DNA of 64,000 bases from Undaria pinnatifida (taxonomy: Eukaryota; Sar; Phaeophyceae; Laminariales; Alariaceae). The stretch lies in the NCBI GenBank assembly GCA_012845835.1, contig JABAKD010000011.1, positions 11,723,865 to 11,787,864 of the forward strand, given 5' to 3'. Positions 1 through 10,979 of the stretch are shown here, in pieces. The position numbers and the translations under genes were made by a program. The number at the start of each line of letters is the position of its first letter. Within the stretch, counting starts at the first letter, position 1. The notes beneath the pieces were generated by a model. The model was not told where the DNA came from. It ran no database searches and saw only the letters and a list, made by a program, of their open reading frames with translations.

Positions 1-250
1 GATCATTATCAAAATCATAAACACGCTCCAGCTGTGAGATCGAAGATTTCGTCGAAAGTCGTCTTTGCTAAAGCTGTGTGTGATACTCCGATCGCGCGTA
101 GTACCAGGTGTGTGCCCTCGTTAAGGATATAGGTCGGCGACTCCCCCAATAACTACTGTAGCTTGTACCAGGGTCAACAGGGTTATGTTAACTGTTATCG
201 CAGCTCGCCACACAGCGGGATTAAAACCCGGTCCCCGGCTGACCCATTCT
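1..250. repeat. dispersed repeat family A, copy 1
   Basis: The segment shares long stretches with 21340-21560 and, more weakly, with 5415-5545. Shared landmarks are a CTGTGAGATCGAAGAT block, a TGTGTGATACTCCGATCGCG block, a GGATATAGGTCGGCGACTCC block and a GGGTCAACAGGG block, in the same order and spacing. No coding potential is visible. It is probably an old interspersed element whose left end lies outside the window. Confidence 0.6.
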
Positions 251-369
251 CGAACCTACGGTACAAACGCCACGAATTGATTAATTTCATACTCAGTCGA
301 ATCAACCTCCAAGGGAGATGGTATCACTATAATGCAAATCGCCGTTCGTAAGGAGGTCGACGTATTTCC

Positions 370-650
370 AGAGTAAGAGCACACCGCTGCAGCTTTCGTT
401 TTTTTCTGTTAAGAGTGATTTGCTTTCGACGTACCAAAGCCCGCTTCGACTTTGGTTTTCGTGCTGGAGGGTGGTCACAGCTTTCGACGTAACGAAAGCC
501 CTCCTTGACTTTTTGTATGTGCTCGAGAGGGATTCGCTTTTGCAAGAGAGTGATCGCTTTTCGACATAAAACAAAACCCGCCGTAGCTTGCGTTTGTGCT
601 CGAGAGTGATCAGTTACCGACGCAACAAAGTGTATTCCCAACGCTTTCGA
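370..650. repeat. degenerate minisatellite, unit about 65-70 bp
   Basis: Recurring blocks such as CTTTCGACGTA, GTGCTCGAGAG and GTGATC(A/G)C recur about every 65-70 bases, with substitutions between copies. The open frames on both strands here are by-products of the repeat. Confidence 0.5.
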
Positions 651-1384
651 TCTAAAAAATAGATCCTACGGACCTTAAATCCCGGGGCCTTCATCTGGCA
701 GGTCAGGCAAAATAAGTTTAAGATTGGCGTGGATATCTACCACTTGAGCCTGGAATGCGATTGAGATTTGTCCGCAAGGGCGGGCTAATTACTACCTGGT
801 AGGGTGTTTCTTCCCGCCATAATCCATGGGCTCATTATGTGCTCTTTTGCAGATGAAGACCGCCCATACCGCTACCTCAATTGCTGCTAACAAACTGGGA
901 CTCCTACAGCTTGTACCACTGCCGTGACTGTTTTTACGGGCCAGGGCCTGCTACAGCCTAACTTAAAGAGTAATAGTTTAAGCATTATACACCAATATCG
1001 ACACCGAGGCTCGTAACCTTTCTCTGGCGACACTTAACGTCTTGAGCAAAAAACTGATTCGAAATCGGGCGCCTTCCAGTTGACGAAACAGCTGCTGCAT
1101 GAGTCTAAATCGGGCAGTTATATTGTACTAAGCACAACACGTACGTAATAGGCAGGTACATCGTATGGCCTCAATCTACTTCAACGTTAGTGATCAGAGT
1201 TTTACAAGCCGATACCTCTCGACAAGGCACACTTTTGGAGCCGATCGCACATCACGACCCTCTCCATGTACAAACCGCAGAATGTGATAATCTACCGCCC
1301 TTTCCAATCAGCCTACCTCGACCCCCATCAGAAAATGGTATGAACTCCAACAGAATACACCTTAATCGCCACCCACCTCGCACT
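651..1384. other. no gene recognised
   Basis: There are no open frames of coding character, splice-consistent exons or recognisable motifs. One TACCTGGTA palindrome lies near 797. Confidence 0.5.
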
Positions 1385-1565
1385 ATAACCCGTGCTACGA
1401 TCGGGGTACAAACACCTCTTTTCGGCCAAACGATCGGAGTACGAACAGTACCTCTTTTTGGCCAAACGATCGGAAGGCATACACATTATATCTTTTCGGA
1501 CAAACGGAGGACAAACAGTACCTCTTTTCGGCCAAACAACCGGAGTAAAAAAAGTACATATTTTC
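1385..1565. repeat. minisatellite, unit about 35 bp, array 1
   Basis: Tandem degenerate copies built on CGGCCAAACGATCGGAGTA followed by an ACAGTACCTCTTTT block. A second array of the same unit and orientation lies at 1800-1905, on the other side of the palindrome at 1567-1645. Confidence 0.6.
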
Positions 1566-1566
1566 G

Positions 1567-1645
1567 GTTGGTTATATAACACTACCCACTGACCCACGTA
1601 GTCACGTGACTACGTGGGCCAGTGGGTAGGTGGTATATAACCAAC
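1567..1645. repeat. 79-bp near-perfect palindrome
   Basis: Two arms of about 39 bases meet at GTCAC|GTGAC (centre 1605/1606) with only a few mismatches and no spacer. The outer ends read GTTGGTTATATA and TATATAACCAAC. Such a structure could form a cruciform or be a palindromic transposon end. It sits between two arrays of the same minisatellite. Confidence 0.8.
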
Positions 1646-1799
1646 AATATATGTTTGCGAGTCCGCCAATTGACTCTCACTGACTTCGTATCAGGGATCT
1701 CCGGGGCTCTCGCCCCTCGCCACGCACTACCGTCGTACTCAGGAGCAAACTACCATAACCATTCACGTCTCCAGCGCGCACGCTCGCAGGATATGGCGA

Positions 1800-1905
1800 T
1801 AACAACATTTTCGGCCAAACGATCGGAGTACAAACAGTACCTCTTTTCGACCAAACGATCGGAGCACAAAAAAACTTACTTTCGGCCATACGATCGGAGT
1901 AGCAT
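1800..1905. repeat. minisatellite, unit about 35 bp, array 2
   Basis: Same unit as 1385-1565 (CGGCCAAACGATCGGAGTA core), about three copies, same orientation. Confidence 0.6.
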
Positions 1906-2485
1906 TTTGCAGCCAAGCATGATGTTCGCCTTTGCAGCATCCGCGTGAGTCCTATATGTTCGAAGAGTGTTGCATCTGTAAAAACGAGGGGGCCGGTGTA
2001 TCACGCAGCTTGCAGCGATGAGCATCGACCCTCAAAATTTTGATCGAATCCATGGCTGACGTATTTAAAATGGTTTAATAAAGTATTCATGACTCATGGA
2101 AACTAGTGCTGATACCCCTGCTCCTGCGAGGGCCACAGTGGATGTTCCTGCCGTGGTGACTAGAGCCTATGCCACCGCAGGGTCTGCTCAACTATTAATA
2201 ACAATCTACTCAATATCAATATCGTTTGCATGTCATGTGCATTTTATCATATCGTTTAATCATGCGCCTATTAATAGCAGTGCACGGGGTTGTTCGTCGG
2301 GGTTGCGCTTTTTGTGTTTTATGTAGTAAAAAAGACGTTTCGGTAGAGGTATGGAACTCCTGAAATTCAGAGGCTCACGTTTGTTTTTGGATGCACCTCC
2401 TACCGTGCCGTGAGTCACAGACAGCCAAGTAACTCAGAACTTTTGACCTGGCCGCGCCGCCGTTCGTACCGCCTCACGGCCGCAG
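1906..2485. other. upstream flank of the glycosyltransferase gene
   Basis: The first recognised glycosyltransferase exon starts at 2486 in phase 0, so at least one earlier exon is expected. An ATG at 2096 opens a 76-codon frame rich in Ala, Thr and Val, but no good phase-0 donor follows it, so it is not adopted. The N-terminus, probably with a signal anchor as in most Golgi glycosyltransferases, is either unrecognised here or lies left of the window. Confidence 0.35.
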
Positions 2486-5400
2486 GAACTCCCTCAGCAC
2501 GCCGAACCGGACTGGGCAAACACCAGGGCAGAAGATTACGCCTGCTCGAAGCCTAGACCTGTTGGTACTACATCCGGCCGCCATGCGTCGAATAAGTCGG
2601 ATCCCGATATTGCGACATGCCCCCCGTTTAAGAATCCCGCCTCACCTCTTGCCATGGGCACAAAGGATCCGACCGCAGCTACTACAGGTGTTGTAGGCAT
2701 CACCGCCGTTACGGCTGTAGCGAAGGAAGAAGATGAAGGAGACAATACCCACGAACCGAATACGAGCAGAAGCGAGGACTACGACTGTGTTACGCTTGCC
2801 ATCACCACCTGCAAGCGGCTCCACGGCTTTCTGGGGGCAGTCAATGGCTTGCAGGCAAGTTGAACATGCGTATCACGCCGAAAATAACCCCCCAGTTAGT
2901 TGACAATGCATTGACGGCCGACGTAATATTTTTTACATAACAACACCTGGTACTTGTTAAGGTATGCTCCACGGCTTTCTGGGGGCAGTCAATGGCTTGC
3001 AGGCAAGTTGAACATGCGTATCACGCCGAAAATAACCCCCCAGTTAGTTGACAACGCATTGACGGCCGACGTAATATTTTTTACATGACAACACCTGGTA
3101 CTTGTTAAGGTATGCGGCGCTATTGATAGTGCCGTTTCCTGCCGTAGCCTGGGGTTCCACCACGAAGGGCGTGTTTATTCACCACAAAAATCCCGATAAA
3201 TCACACAATATGGCATACCTAAAGAAATTCTAAAGTGTCTATTGGCCCATGTGGGACGTGTTTAACGATAAAAAGATTGACGAGTGCGACTTTATGTAGA
3301 GGCTAGGAAGAGTGCGTCGCAATGTATAAAAGTGTCAAACCAATTTAGGCGCGTGCGGCACACTCCGTACATTGTTGCAGCTCCGACACACACTCTATCC
3401 CGTCTGCTCGGATTTCTTGGTTCGGCCGATGCCGTAAAGGTCAACTATTTTCGACGTGTTCCCCTTTGGAGCCACGAACAAGGAGTTAATGGAGTTGTAT
3501 GCTGACAGCACAGATGCAAGCGTGCGGATGGTGGAGGTAAAAGGATACCGCGATAACGTGACCCGCGGATACAGTAAGCGAACATTCCCCCCCCAGGTGG
3601 CTGCTCTCAATTGCGGAGCACTGTCAACCTTGTGGTTCCAGCTCGACCAACGTGACTACGTACCACGTCTCATCTGGAGTTGCGCCAAAAACAAAAATAC
3701 AGACACTGATCCTAGCCTCAAACGCGTGAAGGGGAAACAAGCTAGAACTCTCATACCCCCCCCCCCCCCGTCCGTCCGTCTCCCCCGTCCCCCCTCGGGA
3801 CATTATTTGTATCTCAGGCATTGCTTGGCCCTCTCCCAAACTCGGACGATAGTAGCAACTCTGCCACCTTCGGGGCACAGGAGGTCCTCACCACTAGGCC
3901 GCGGGTGTGTCGAGTCCTTGTCGTTGACGATGGGAGCTCTTTGGAAGACCGTACGGCCATGATGGAGGCGTTTCCCCGCTTCACGTACGTCTTCAAGGGA
4001 GCCGGAGACACAAAAGGTGGGAAAAGGGCAGCGTCGGTACGAAGTGTTTCCGGGTCCCCAACCCCATGTTTCCACGTGACCTTCACTTTCGCCAAATGAA
4101 TCTCCTCACTTATCGGTCCGCACGTGCTTCATGCATATCCCTTAGCACTGCGGACACTATCCCACCCTAATTGAAAGGAACGTCTCCAAAAACGTAGGTG
4201 CAGTTTCAGAGGGTTAACAGCAGCGATATCTTAATGAGAGCGAGGTCTACGCGTAGAGGTACATGTACCAGGTATGTACATATGTATATACATACAAGCT
4301 TACCCTTCGGGATGTGATTGGCTATCCGGGGGGTGTCGCAAGTAGAAAAGAAGGGGGGGGGGGGGGGGGGGGGAATGAAAATCAAAGAAGAAAAAAAAAT
4401 CCATCAGGCTTCGTAGTAACCCGGCAAGCAACACCGACCGACGCAGACGAGTTTATTGTATACCCGGTATGTATATGTACGGGGACTATTGGCATCGACA
4501 GTTTCAGGTTAGCTGGTTGGACGTTTGGAGTGTTCGACCGTGGTTCCGTGGTGGGTAAATGCTTCCTTTCGCTCGCCCTTCGTGATCATCGTACAGGACA
4601 CGCGGGTTCGATGAACCTCATTTTGTCCCTCACCAAGACGCGGTACCTGCTTTATGCCGAAGACGACTGGTGGGCGCTGCGTGACAGAAAAATGCCTTCC
4701 ACGCTTGGCACGGAAAATTTCCTGTGGCGGGCCATGGACGTGCTCAGAAATTCTGCCGAACGAGTATCACAGGCGAGCAACGGTGCTACTATATAGGACA
4801 CCGGTCTTTTTAAAGAACGTCAAGTCCTCTTTTGGTCTAAATACAATTAATTTTAGAGTAAGAGGGCGTGTAATCAATATGTCAAATCGAAGGAATCCCG
4901 TTTTTCGGCCTTATTCTCACATGATAGTTTTTAGCGTATAGTATTGGGGCGGTCAGTCAAGCGGTCAAACGGCCTTTTCCTAACTTTTTGTCAGTAACGT
5001 ACCAGTTTTGATGAAGGGGGGTGGGTCAGTCATGGGGGCAAACCGCGATCTTCTCGACATTTTTGGCCTCAACCTACTAGTTTTAATGTAGGGGCGGTCA
5101 GTCAAGGCGCCAAACCGCGGGTTCCTACTTTTTCGCCTTATCATACTAGTTTTGGTGTAGGGGGTCGGTCAGTCCAGGGGGCAAACTACCGTCTCCTACT
5201 TTTCGGTCAGTAGTATACTAGCTTTAATCAATGGAGGCGGGTCAAACAACGGTCTCATGGCACTTTTGCAGGCGAGCGTCAAGGCACTTTGCGAACCATT
5301 TCGGGCTTGGTTGTAGAAACTACATCCACGCAAAATGTTTGTTTTGCTCTGCCGTCAAGCAGGACGTTGTATGATGTATCGATACGTGTGAGGTTCACCG

Positions 5401-7583
5401 CAGGTGTAGTCTGTGGAAAAACTAAACGCACACCTGAGCTGTGAGATCCAAGGTCTCGTTGAAACTCGTGTTTGCAAGCTGCGGATGACGCTTCAATCGT
5501 ACCTGCTGTACGGGGGGTGCATATCCTTATGAACCATTAACATATGTATCTGCCGAAGATATAATCTCTCTCTATATGTGCTAGCTACCTTCACCGAGCA
5601 AGTATCATACCAGCGTGGTGTATGACAAATATTTCTTGAAATACAATAAGTCAGATTTCGCTTAGCCCCCGTCACGCCCCCCCCCGCCCCCGTCAGGTTC
5701 TAATCAACGACCAATCGTCGCTAAGCTGCTCCTGGGGTGAACCAGACGACCCATGCCCTTATGCGGGACACCATGCGGGACATCGCGCGATGCATAGTAA
5801 CCCCTTGCGGCGGTCGCGCTTCACCAACGCTCCACCCCAGAGGCACGCCACCGCAGCTCCCGACACCCACGTAGGAGGCGCAGTCGGTCAGTCAAGCCAT
5901 CAGAACTGCTCCTCCGGCACCACCGCGAGCCTCAAGACACATCCAGGAAGAGAACATGATCCGGGTGACGGCTGCTCGATTGTGCGTGGTTCTACAGTTC
6001 TTCAAGAATCGGATATGTTTGTGATGGGTGGCGGTGGTGGTGGTGGCAGTGGTGTTGGTGGCGGTCATGATGTTGGTGCTGGTGCTGGTGTTGGTGGTGT
6101 TGGTGGTGTTGGTGTTGGTGTTGGTGCTGGTGTTGGTATTTGTGATGGTGGTGATGGTGATGGTGTTGGTGTTGGTGTTGGTGGTGGTGTTGGTGGTGGT
6201 GGCGGTGGTGGTGGTGGTAGTGGTAGTGGTAGTGGTGGTGGTGGTGGTGGTAGGTGTGGTGGCAGTGATGGTGGAAATGCAGTACCTCAAGAATCAGATG
6301 CCTCAGGGATTGGTGGCAGTGGCACAGCGGTGGAATACCGGCTACATGAGTTCGGACTGACAGACCCGTCGCTCGACCTCAGCCACTGGCCTGGGTTCTC
6401 TTTGAATCCAGGGCTGTGGGACCTGGCCAGGCTCGGCGACATCTATCGATTGAAGTTCGACCGACCGTTCCGGTTCGATCCGGCGGACATCAGGTGAGCT
6501 TCCGCACCTTTCAAGGAAAATCAACGGACACTAGTCTCGTAGAGGACACTGCCATAAAGCACAACCGCTGCAAAAGGTTCGCTCGTAGACTGCAGACAAT
6601 GTTCGATGACCCGACAACTGCCTTGCTTGCTCCCAGGCTGCTGACCAACGGCGCATCCTCTCCTTCTATGCTTGCTTTGGAAACGCACATGATGAAGGTT
6701 ACGCTGTGACAGGCCCACCCTCTTGTGCTTCCCCGTATGTCCGTCTCCTTCTACGCGTGATATTGAAACCCAGATGATGAATGTCAAGCTTTCACAAGAC
6801 CACTCTCACACGCCTCCATTTCCGTCTCCTGCTATGAGTGCTCTTCAAACCCCCACATGCTGCAGGTCGAGGAAGGTTTTGACTCGGTCTACCCTTGCCC
6901 ACCTCTTGCCGATAACGTCCTTTAGAATAAATTAGACTATATACTGTAGTCCACTGGGTTATTGGTTGGAAGTTAGTCAATTGCCAACCCGAACTAAGGT
7001 AAATCACGCTTTCAAATGCCGCTCGTTGTGTCTCCTTCCACTCGCCAACGTTGCGCCTTGATTGTGCTTGATCTGGTCGCACAGATTCGAGCAAACCACG
7101 TCCATAGACGATCTGTCTCACACTCCTGCCTGTATACCTATATACCAGGGTGTTTTGTTGTAGCTTCATTTGCCGTACGACAGAGTGCGGTGCGAAATTC
7201 ATTATGAACGCCATCTATGGCACAATGCACCGAATACTATTATACCACCCTCCCCCAATCAATTCTCCTTCCCCGCGTTTCAGTCGTCAACTTTTGCTTT
7301 GGTTTTTGTTTTACGTCTTTTTTCCTTTCTTTCTTTCTATCTACGTTTCTTTCGTTCTTTCTTTCTTTCTTTCTTTATACTTTCCCATTTTTTCCAATAT
7401 CTAACGTTCGTTGTGCCTTTATCGTGCTCCATCTGATCGTCCAGATTCGAGCAAACCGCATCGATGGATCTTTTCGACGCGGGCGCCGTCATTGCACATC
7501 TGCCAGACGTCACGTTTCGACACGTCGGGGCAGGGCAATCGGCTTATGAGGCGAACGACATGCGTAGACCCTGGGACACCTAG
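2486..7583 (+). CDS. glycosyltransferase, GT-A/GT2-like, 5 exons, N-terminus missing
   Basis: Exons are 2486-2854, 3881-4016, 4597-4772, 5697-6493 and 7445-7583 (stop TAG). Phases match at every junction and give 538 residues. The order of motifs is that of a nucleotide-sugar transferase fold: VTLAITTCKRLHGFLG (first strand and helix), VLVVDDGSS (sugar-nucleotide-binding Asp pair), GHAGSMN, then YLLYAEDDWW (DxD-like metal site), ERVSQ|VLINDQSS, WPGFSLNPGLWDL, and a closing LPDVTFRHVG plus RRPWDT. The likely role is sugar transfer in the secretory pathway; donor and acceptor cannot be told. Two introns use GC donors, CAG|GCAAGT at 2855 and CAG|GCGAGC at 4773; motif continuity across the second supports it. 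Exon 4 carries an in-frame Gly/Val-rich insertion at 6022-6280. The gene is tail to tail with the KNL1-like gene. The exact GT family is uncertain. Confidence 0.72.
2819..3114 (+). repeat. 148-bp exact tandem duplication across a splice donor
   Basis: Copies 2819-2966 and 2967-3114 differ at only about two positions. Each holds the last 36 bases of glycosyltransferase exon 1 (ending GGCTTGCAG), the GC donor GCAAGT and 112 bases of intron. Use of the second donor would read through an in-frame TGA just after the first, so the first donor is taken as the real one. Confidence 0.9.
3440..3536 (+). other. possible orphan exon inside the glycosyltransferase intron
   Basis: The frame reads VFPFGATNKELMELYADSTD and on to RMVE, followed by GAG|GTAAAA. 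It looks protein-like but is not needed: exons 2486-2854 and 3881-4016 already join in phase with intact motif order, and this segment would enter in phase 2. It may be a chance frame, an alternative exon or a gene fragment. Confidence 0.2.
4945..5265 (+). repeat. intronic minisatellite, unit about 72 bp
   Basis: About four diverged copies of a unit containing GGGCGGTCAGTCAA, CAAACCGC and TACTAGTTTTAATGTAGGGG. It lies inside the GC-AG intron between exons 3 and 4 of the glycosyltransferase gene. Confidence 0.65.
5415..5545. repeat. dispersed repeat family A, copy 2 (short, diverged)
   Basis: It shares the order CTGTGAGATC, GTTTGCAAGCTG and a GTGCATATCCTTA-like block with 1-250 and 21340-21560. 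It lies in a glycosyltransferase intron. Confidence 0.5.
6022..6280 (+). repeat. in-frame GGT-rich trinucleotide expansion in glycosyltransferase exon 4
   Basis: About 85 codons of GGT, GTT and GCT variants encode a Gly/Val/Ser-rich tract between two QESD-containing blocks in an otherwise conserved exon. The frame stays open on both sides, from VLINDQSS to WPGFSLNPG. The complementary strand shows a long Thr/Asn frame that is only a shadow. Confidence 0.8.
7021..7110 (+). repeat. upstream decayed copy of the last glycosyltransferase splice acceptor
   Basis: The block CGCACAG|ATTCGAGCAAACC with its upstream CGTTGCGCCTTGATTGTGCT matches 7385-7465, where GTCCAG|ATTCGAGCAAACC opens the true last exon at 7445. 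After about 20 exon bases the two diverge and the upstream copy loses the frame. Confidence 0.7.
7300..7378. repeat. TTTC microsatellite
   Basis: An imperfect run of TTTC/TTCC units immediately before the last glycosyltransferase exon; it may strengthen the polypyrimidine tract. Confidence 0.7.
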
Positions 7584-7689
7584 TGTGTCAATGCTCGGTT
7601 GTCGCAGATATATTTCTGTAAAGTTTTAGCATGTTCGAAGCACACGTTTACAATATAATATGGGGTTTGTTGTGGAGATTAAATTGCGT

Positions 7690-7830
7690 GTGTATGCCAG
7701 TCTCAGAAGCTGTCGGATGTCGTGTTAAGACAGGTTGGGGAAGGGCAATTGGAATAGAAGGCGAACGACATGCAACGTGTACACCTTGATGTGTCAGTAT
7801 TCGCTATTTACTTTGTGCATGTATTGTCGT
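7690..7830 (+). pseudogene. decayed copy of the glycosyltransferase 3' end
   Basis: It matches 7500-7640 in order: GTCGGATGTCGTGTT versus the LPDVTFRH codons, GGGGAAGGGCAATTGG versus GGGGCAGGGCAATCGG, GGCGAACGACATGC (identical), then TGTGTCAGTATTCG and TTTGTGCATGT. Frameshifts and stops remove coding capacity. It is a tandem copy of the terminal exon plus 3' flank. Confidence 0.65.
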
Positions 7831-7943
7831 AGAGTGTTTTTTATTCCGTGAGGCGTTAACAGATGTTATGCAGTAGGTCGGAGTTGTGGTGCGGATAATC
7901 CGGGACATATTCACGAAAAACAGATACGGGTATTAAAAGACCG

Positions 7944-8219
7944 TGCGGCGACAATTGTCTGAGGTGCGGGAAGGCCGGTGCCGAAACCCCGAACCCCACT
8001 TTTTCGCTCGACTCGGTGTTCCCTCGCATGAACGGCGGGCGTTCTGGCCCGTTCCCTATCGCAGAGGATTCAGCGGGCTTAGCTACCCCGCCCACAACCT
8101 CAGGCGTGGGTATAGGGCAGAAACACCCTCCGGCGGGCACTCAAGTGCCGCCCACCCGAGACCCGTTTTTGAGTTCGTCTGGAGTGTCTGCAGGCTCTCC
8201 TTCGAACACGGGGCACTAG
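7944..8219 (+). CDS. hypothetical terminal exon or small ORF, Pro/Ser/Gly-rich
   Basis: A frame opens after an acceptor-like TATTAAAAG and reads through ETPNPTFSLDSVFPRMNGG to a TGA at about 8217, with composition rich in Pro, Ser, Thr and Gly. No partner exon with matching phase is recognised. It could be the last exon of an unseen gene, a pseudogene or chance. Confidence 0.2.
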   Translation, partial: CGDNCLRCGKAGAETPNPTFSLDSVFPRMNGGRSGPFPIAEDSAGLATPPTTSGVGIGQKHPPAGTQVPPTRDPFLSSSGVSAGSPSNTGH

Positions 8220-8992
8220 TAGCTCCTTGTCTAGAGTGCCAACAGGAAGGAGGGACATGACCAAATTCACGATCAAAAGACAACGGGCATGCGTGGGGCT
8301 GTTTTCGCTACATGAAAAGTGGGTGAGAGGTTCTGTTCAACTCTCGAGTTTGTTGGTTTTTCTTAAGTTGTGGCTGGAATAAATGAAGGGTGGCATGTGC
8401 TTCCATCGGCAAATTTCCAGGTGTCTGCATATTTTGCCTATTATTTTCATGTTATTAATGGTAAGGACATACATTACTACTATTAATAATACTACGGTAG
8501 ATTCTAGAGATGGACGCCGTTGACCTCTAGGCTACTGTAGGGGGGTCACTTTTGGGGCCTTTTTTTCGCAGTGAGTCGGGGTCACTCGCGCGAGCTGACC
8601 CCTTGCTCCGTTACGGGTTCTAGATCTGTCGTGCTGTTTTAATTCTTGCTGAATGAATCCGCAACGGAATGGTAAGCTTCTCTGCGCCAAAATTGAACGC
8701 ACAACAGCGTCTTTTGTGTCGGTGAGGGACGGAGTCACCCGTGCGAGTGCGGCTCCAATCCGGTCGCGGAAATGGGGATACTAACATCCCTCCTATCATT
8801 TTTTTTCTGAGGTTCCTCTCTTTAGGAGCTCTATACCCTACAGCAGTATGACACCGAGAGAAGCATTCGAAGAAACTGAAAGCCGGACCCGGTGAGCAAA
8901 TCCATGTATGTGGCGGCCTAGGTATACAAAAATATATACCAGGTAGTTTATATCAGTTGCAAAATAAGAATGACATTCCGACGATTTTCTTA
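8220..8992. other. no gene recognised
   Basis: There is no exon-like frame with splice sites. Short inverted blocks around GTCACTC(G/A)CGCG near 8545-8745 suggest a degraded element. Confidence 0.4.
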
Positions 8993-9098
8993 ATAGGCCA
9001 TTGACAACGCCTTTTGTTACAACAGGAAACCCTTTTTGGGGACAAGTTTACTTGAAGTCAGTATCATAGGGAGGGATTTGGGAGCTCTAAGGAGTTAA
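8993..9098. mobile_element. short MITE-like element family B2, copy 1
   Basis: The same backbone appears at 10405-10503 and 56884-56985: an opening GACAACGCCTTT, then CAGGAAACC, a TATAGGGAGG block and a closing GGGGCTCTAAAGGGGTTA-like end. Its outer ends pair with the AACCCC-type ends of family B1. It is too short to encode a transposase. Confidence 0.5.
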
Positions 9099-9350
9099 TA
9101 TTATGAGCCTAGGCGCTGTTACAGACGCAGGCCACCCTTTGCAGGTCTCTGTACTATGCAGGTTCCACGTTAGTCACTCAATTGTGCTAAATAAGCTCTT
9201 GTATTAGTCCGGCATACGCCACGGATAGAACTGATCGTGTGCAATTCCTCGAAGCAAAAGCATCATCCCCTTTGCCTATGGGCACATGCCTTCAAAGGCA
9301 TGTGCAACCCCTTTTATGAAATTTCGAAATCTAAACCTTAAACATTGTTT

Positions 9351-9453
9351 GTCTCCCAGGGCAATACCATAACACTAGCCCACCCTGATGAGCCGCCTTG
9401 TTAGGCTCCCAGGGCAATACGATAGCACTAGCCCACCGTGATGAGCCGTATTA
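9351..9453. repeat. about 54-bp tandem duplication
   Basis: Two adjacent copies of CTCCCAGGGCAATAC, ATAGCACTAGCCCACC and GATGAGCCG with few differences. A third fragment, GGCTCCCGGGGATACC, appears at about 9715. Confidence 0.7.
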
Positions 9454-9739
9454 GCAGAAATATAGAAGATTCGGGGAAGCACCGGTCCACGGTCTAGAAC
9501 ATGACTCAAAGATGCGGCTCTTCAAAACCTACTCCCACACATCTACCCTGCGACGCTACGAAGCCTCCGGAAAATGCTCCAGCAGAAAACCACAAACGAA
9601 GAACGGAAGACAGGCTACACAACACCCCAACGAATGGCAGGATCACCAGGCGCGAGAGTTATCACTTTCCGACGATTAGCGAGGGGGATGGAGAACCAGA
9701 GGGAGTAGTTTTTAGGCTCCCGGGGATACCATAACATTG

Positions 9740-10404
9740 AAGAGCCCCGTCATTAAGAAAATGGTTTTGCCAAAAAGTGCTATAATATCTCTATCGTATC
9801 GCTCGTCTTAACCCCTTTGGAAACTCAGAGGGAAAATTGACGAAAAAAAAAATGATTACAGCGTCGATCGCACGAAACAAAGCGGGTTCCTGTTGCCGGT
9901 TTTGCTGGCGGCTGGCTAAAGGGTTTTGGTTTTAGTTTATGTTTAGAGTGGCAGTAGTCCATGAGTATTACGACACGCGCAGCAACGTACTACTGCTGTA
10001 GTACCCATGCTGCTGCGTTCTCAATCCAACCAATTCATAGTGAGGCCAAACCTTGCCGCACAAACATGTTGATTGTTCTCATGGCATTTTTTTTGCTGAT
10101 TCTTGTGTGCCCCATTAGGATTAATAGAGACGCACGCTACCAATAGTACGTATACAACAGAGGTGACCCTTTTTTTTTCCGAGACTCCCCACCCGAGGAG
10201 ATATATTCTACGATAACGCTCGCCAAAAGCCGACTTTTTTTGGGGGGGGGGGGATTGCTGCGAGTATACCCCATGGAAAATCGCATGGCCTATTAATAGC
10301 TCTTCCGGCGATTTTGGGTTAAAGCCTTGTCAGCACTGGAAACCGTTTTGGTTTTTGGGGACAGATGCTTGAAATTAGTATAGATAAGGAGATATCTTGG
10401 GGAT
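9740..10404. other. transposon-remnant stretch, no gene
   Basis: It holds GAGCCCCGTCATT, repeated again at about 10502, and TTAACCCCTTTGGAAACTC ends, typical of family B. Nothing coding is seen. Confidence 0.4.
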
Positions 10405-10503
10405 CTAAAGGGGTTAACGCCTTTACAACTGGAAACCTGTTTTTGGTGACGTTACTTGGAATTGGTATAGGGAGGCGTTTGGGGGCTCTGAAGGGGTTAA
10501 GGA
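10405..10503. mobile_element. MITE-like element family B2, copy 2
   Basis: It begins TTAACGCCTTTACAACTGG and ends GGGGGCTCTGAAGGGGTTAA. It is closely similar to 56884-56985 in MVD intron 4. Confidence 0.6.
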
Positions 10504-10979
10504 GCCCCGTCATTCCGAAACTGTTGCAGCCAGAAAAGTGATACCTCGTGTATATCGTACCACGTGCCTAGAGTAACATTTTCCCCTTGATTTTCTCTCT
10601 GGGAAAAGTGGTCGAGGTTGAAGGTCATCATGCTGCAAAATTGTCAGAAGGCAAGAAGAGAAAAAATACATTCACAGGCAGCGTTCATGTTAGGACAATA
10701 CCTGCCATCGTCTCATCACCCTTGGTGCAGCCTGGCGAGCCGTCACTCGAAGGATGATGACTGCTACACGACTGTGTCAAGGGCTAATGTCATGTTTCGA
10801 TTTGATCAGTTTTTCCTGATGGAGAGTTTTGTTGGTGCTAAGGCCAGTACACTATGACACATCCTACCGTGAAGGCGCATCGTTTTTTGTTAGCTCCTCA
10901 ATTAAGGACCTCTATATCATAGCTCAACCCAAAAAACGAAGCTGAGTGCGACTCTTCATGGCATTATACAGACGAAAAA

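Noticed and set aside
2096-2326. ATG-initiated 76-codon frame as first glycosyltransferase exon
   Set aside because: No phase-0 donor of normal quality links it to the exon at 2486.
4350-4372. Poly-G tracts (also 12467, 13379, 25739) as quadruplex elements
   Set aside because: They are single homopolymer runs of uncertain length, prone to sequencing error, with no placement relative to a gene that suggests function.
5892-6290. 132-codon minus-strand Thr/Asn-rich frame
   Set aside because: It is the complement of the GGT expansion in a plus-strand exon with conserved flanks.
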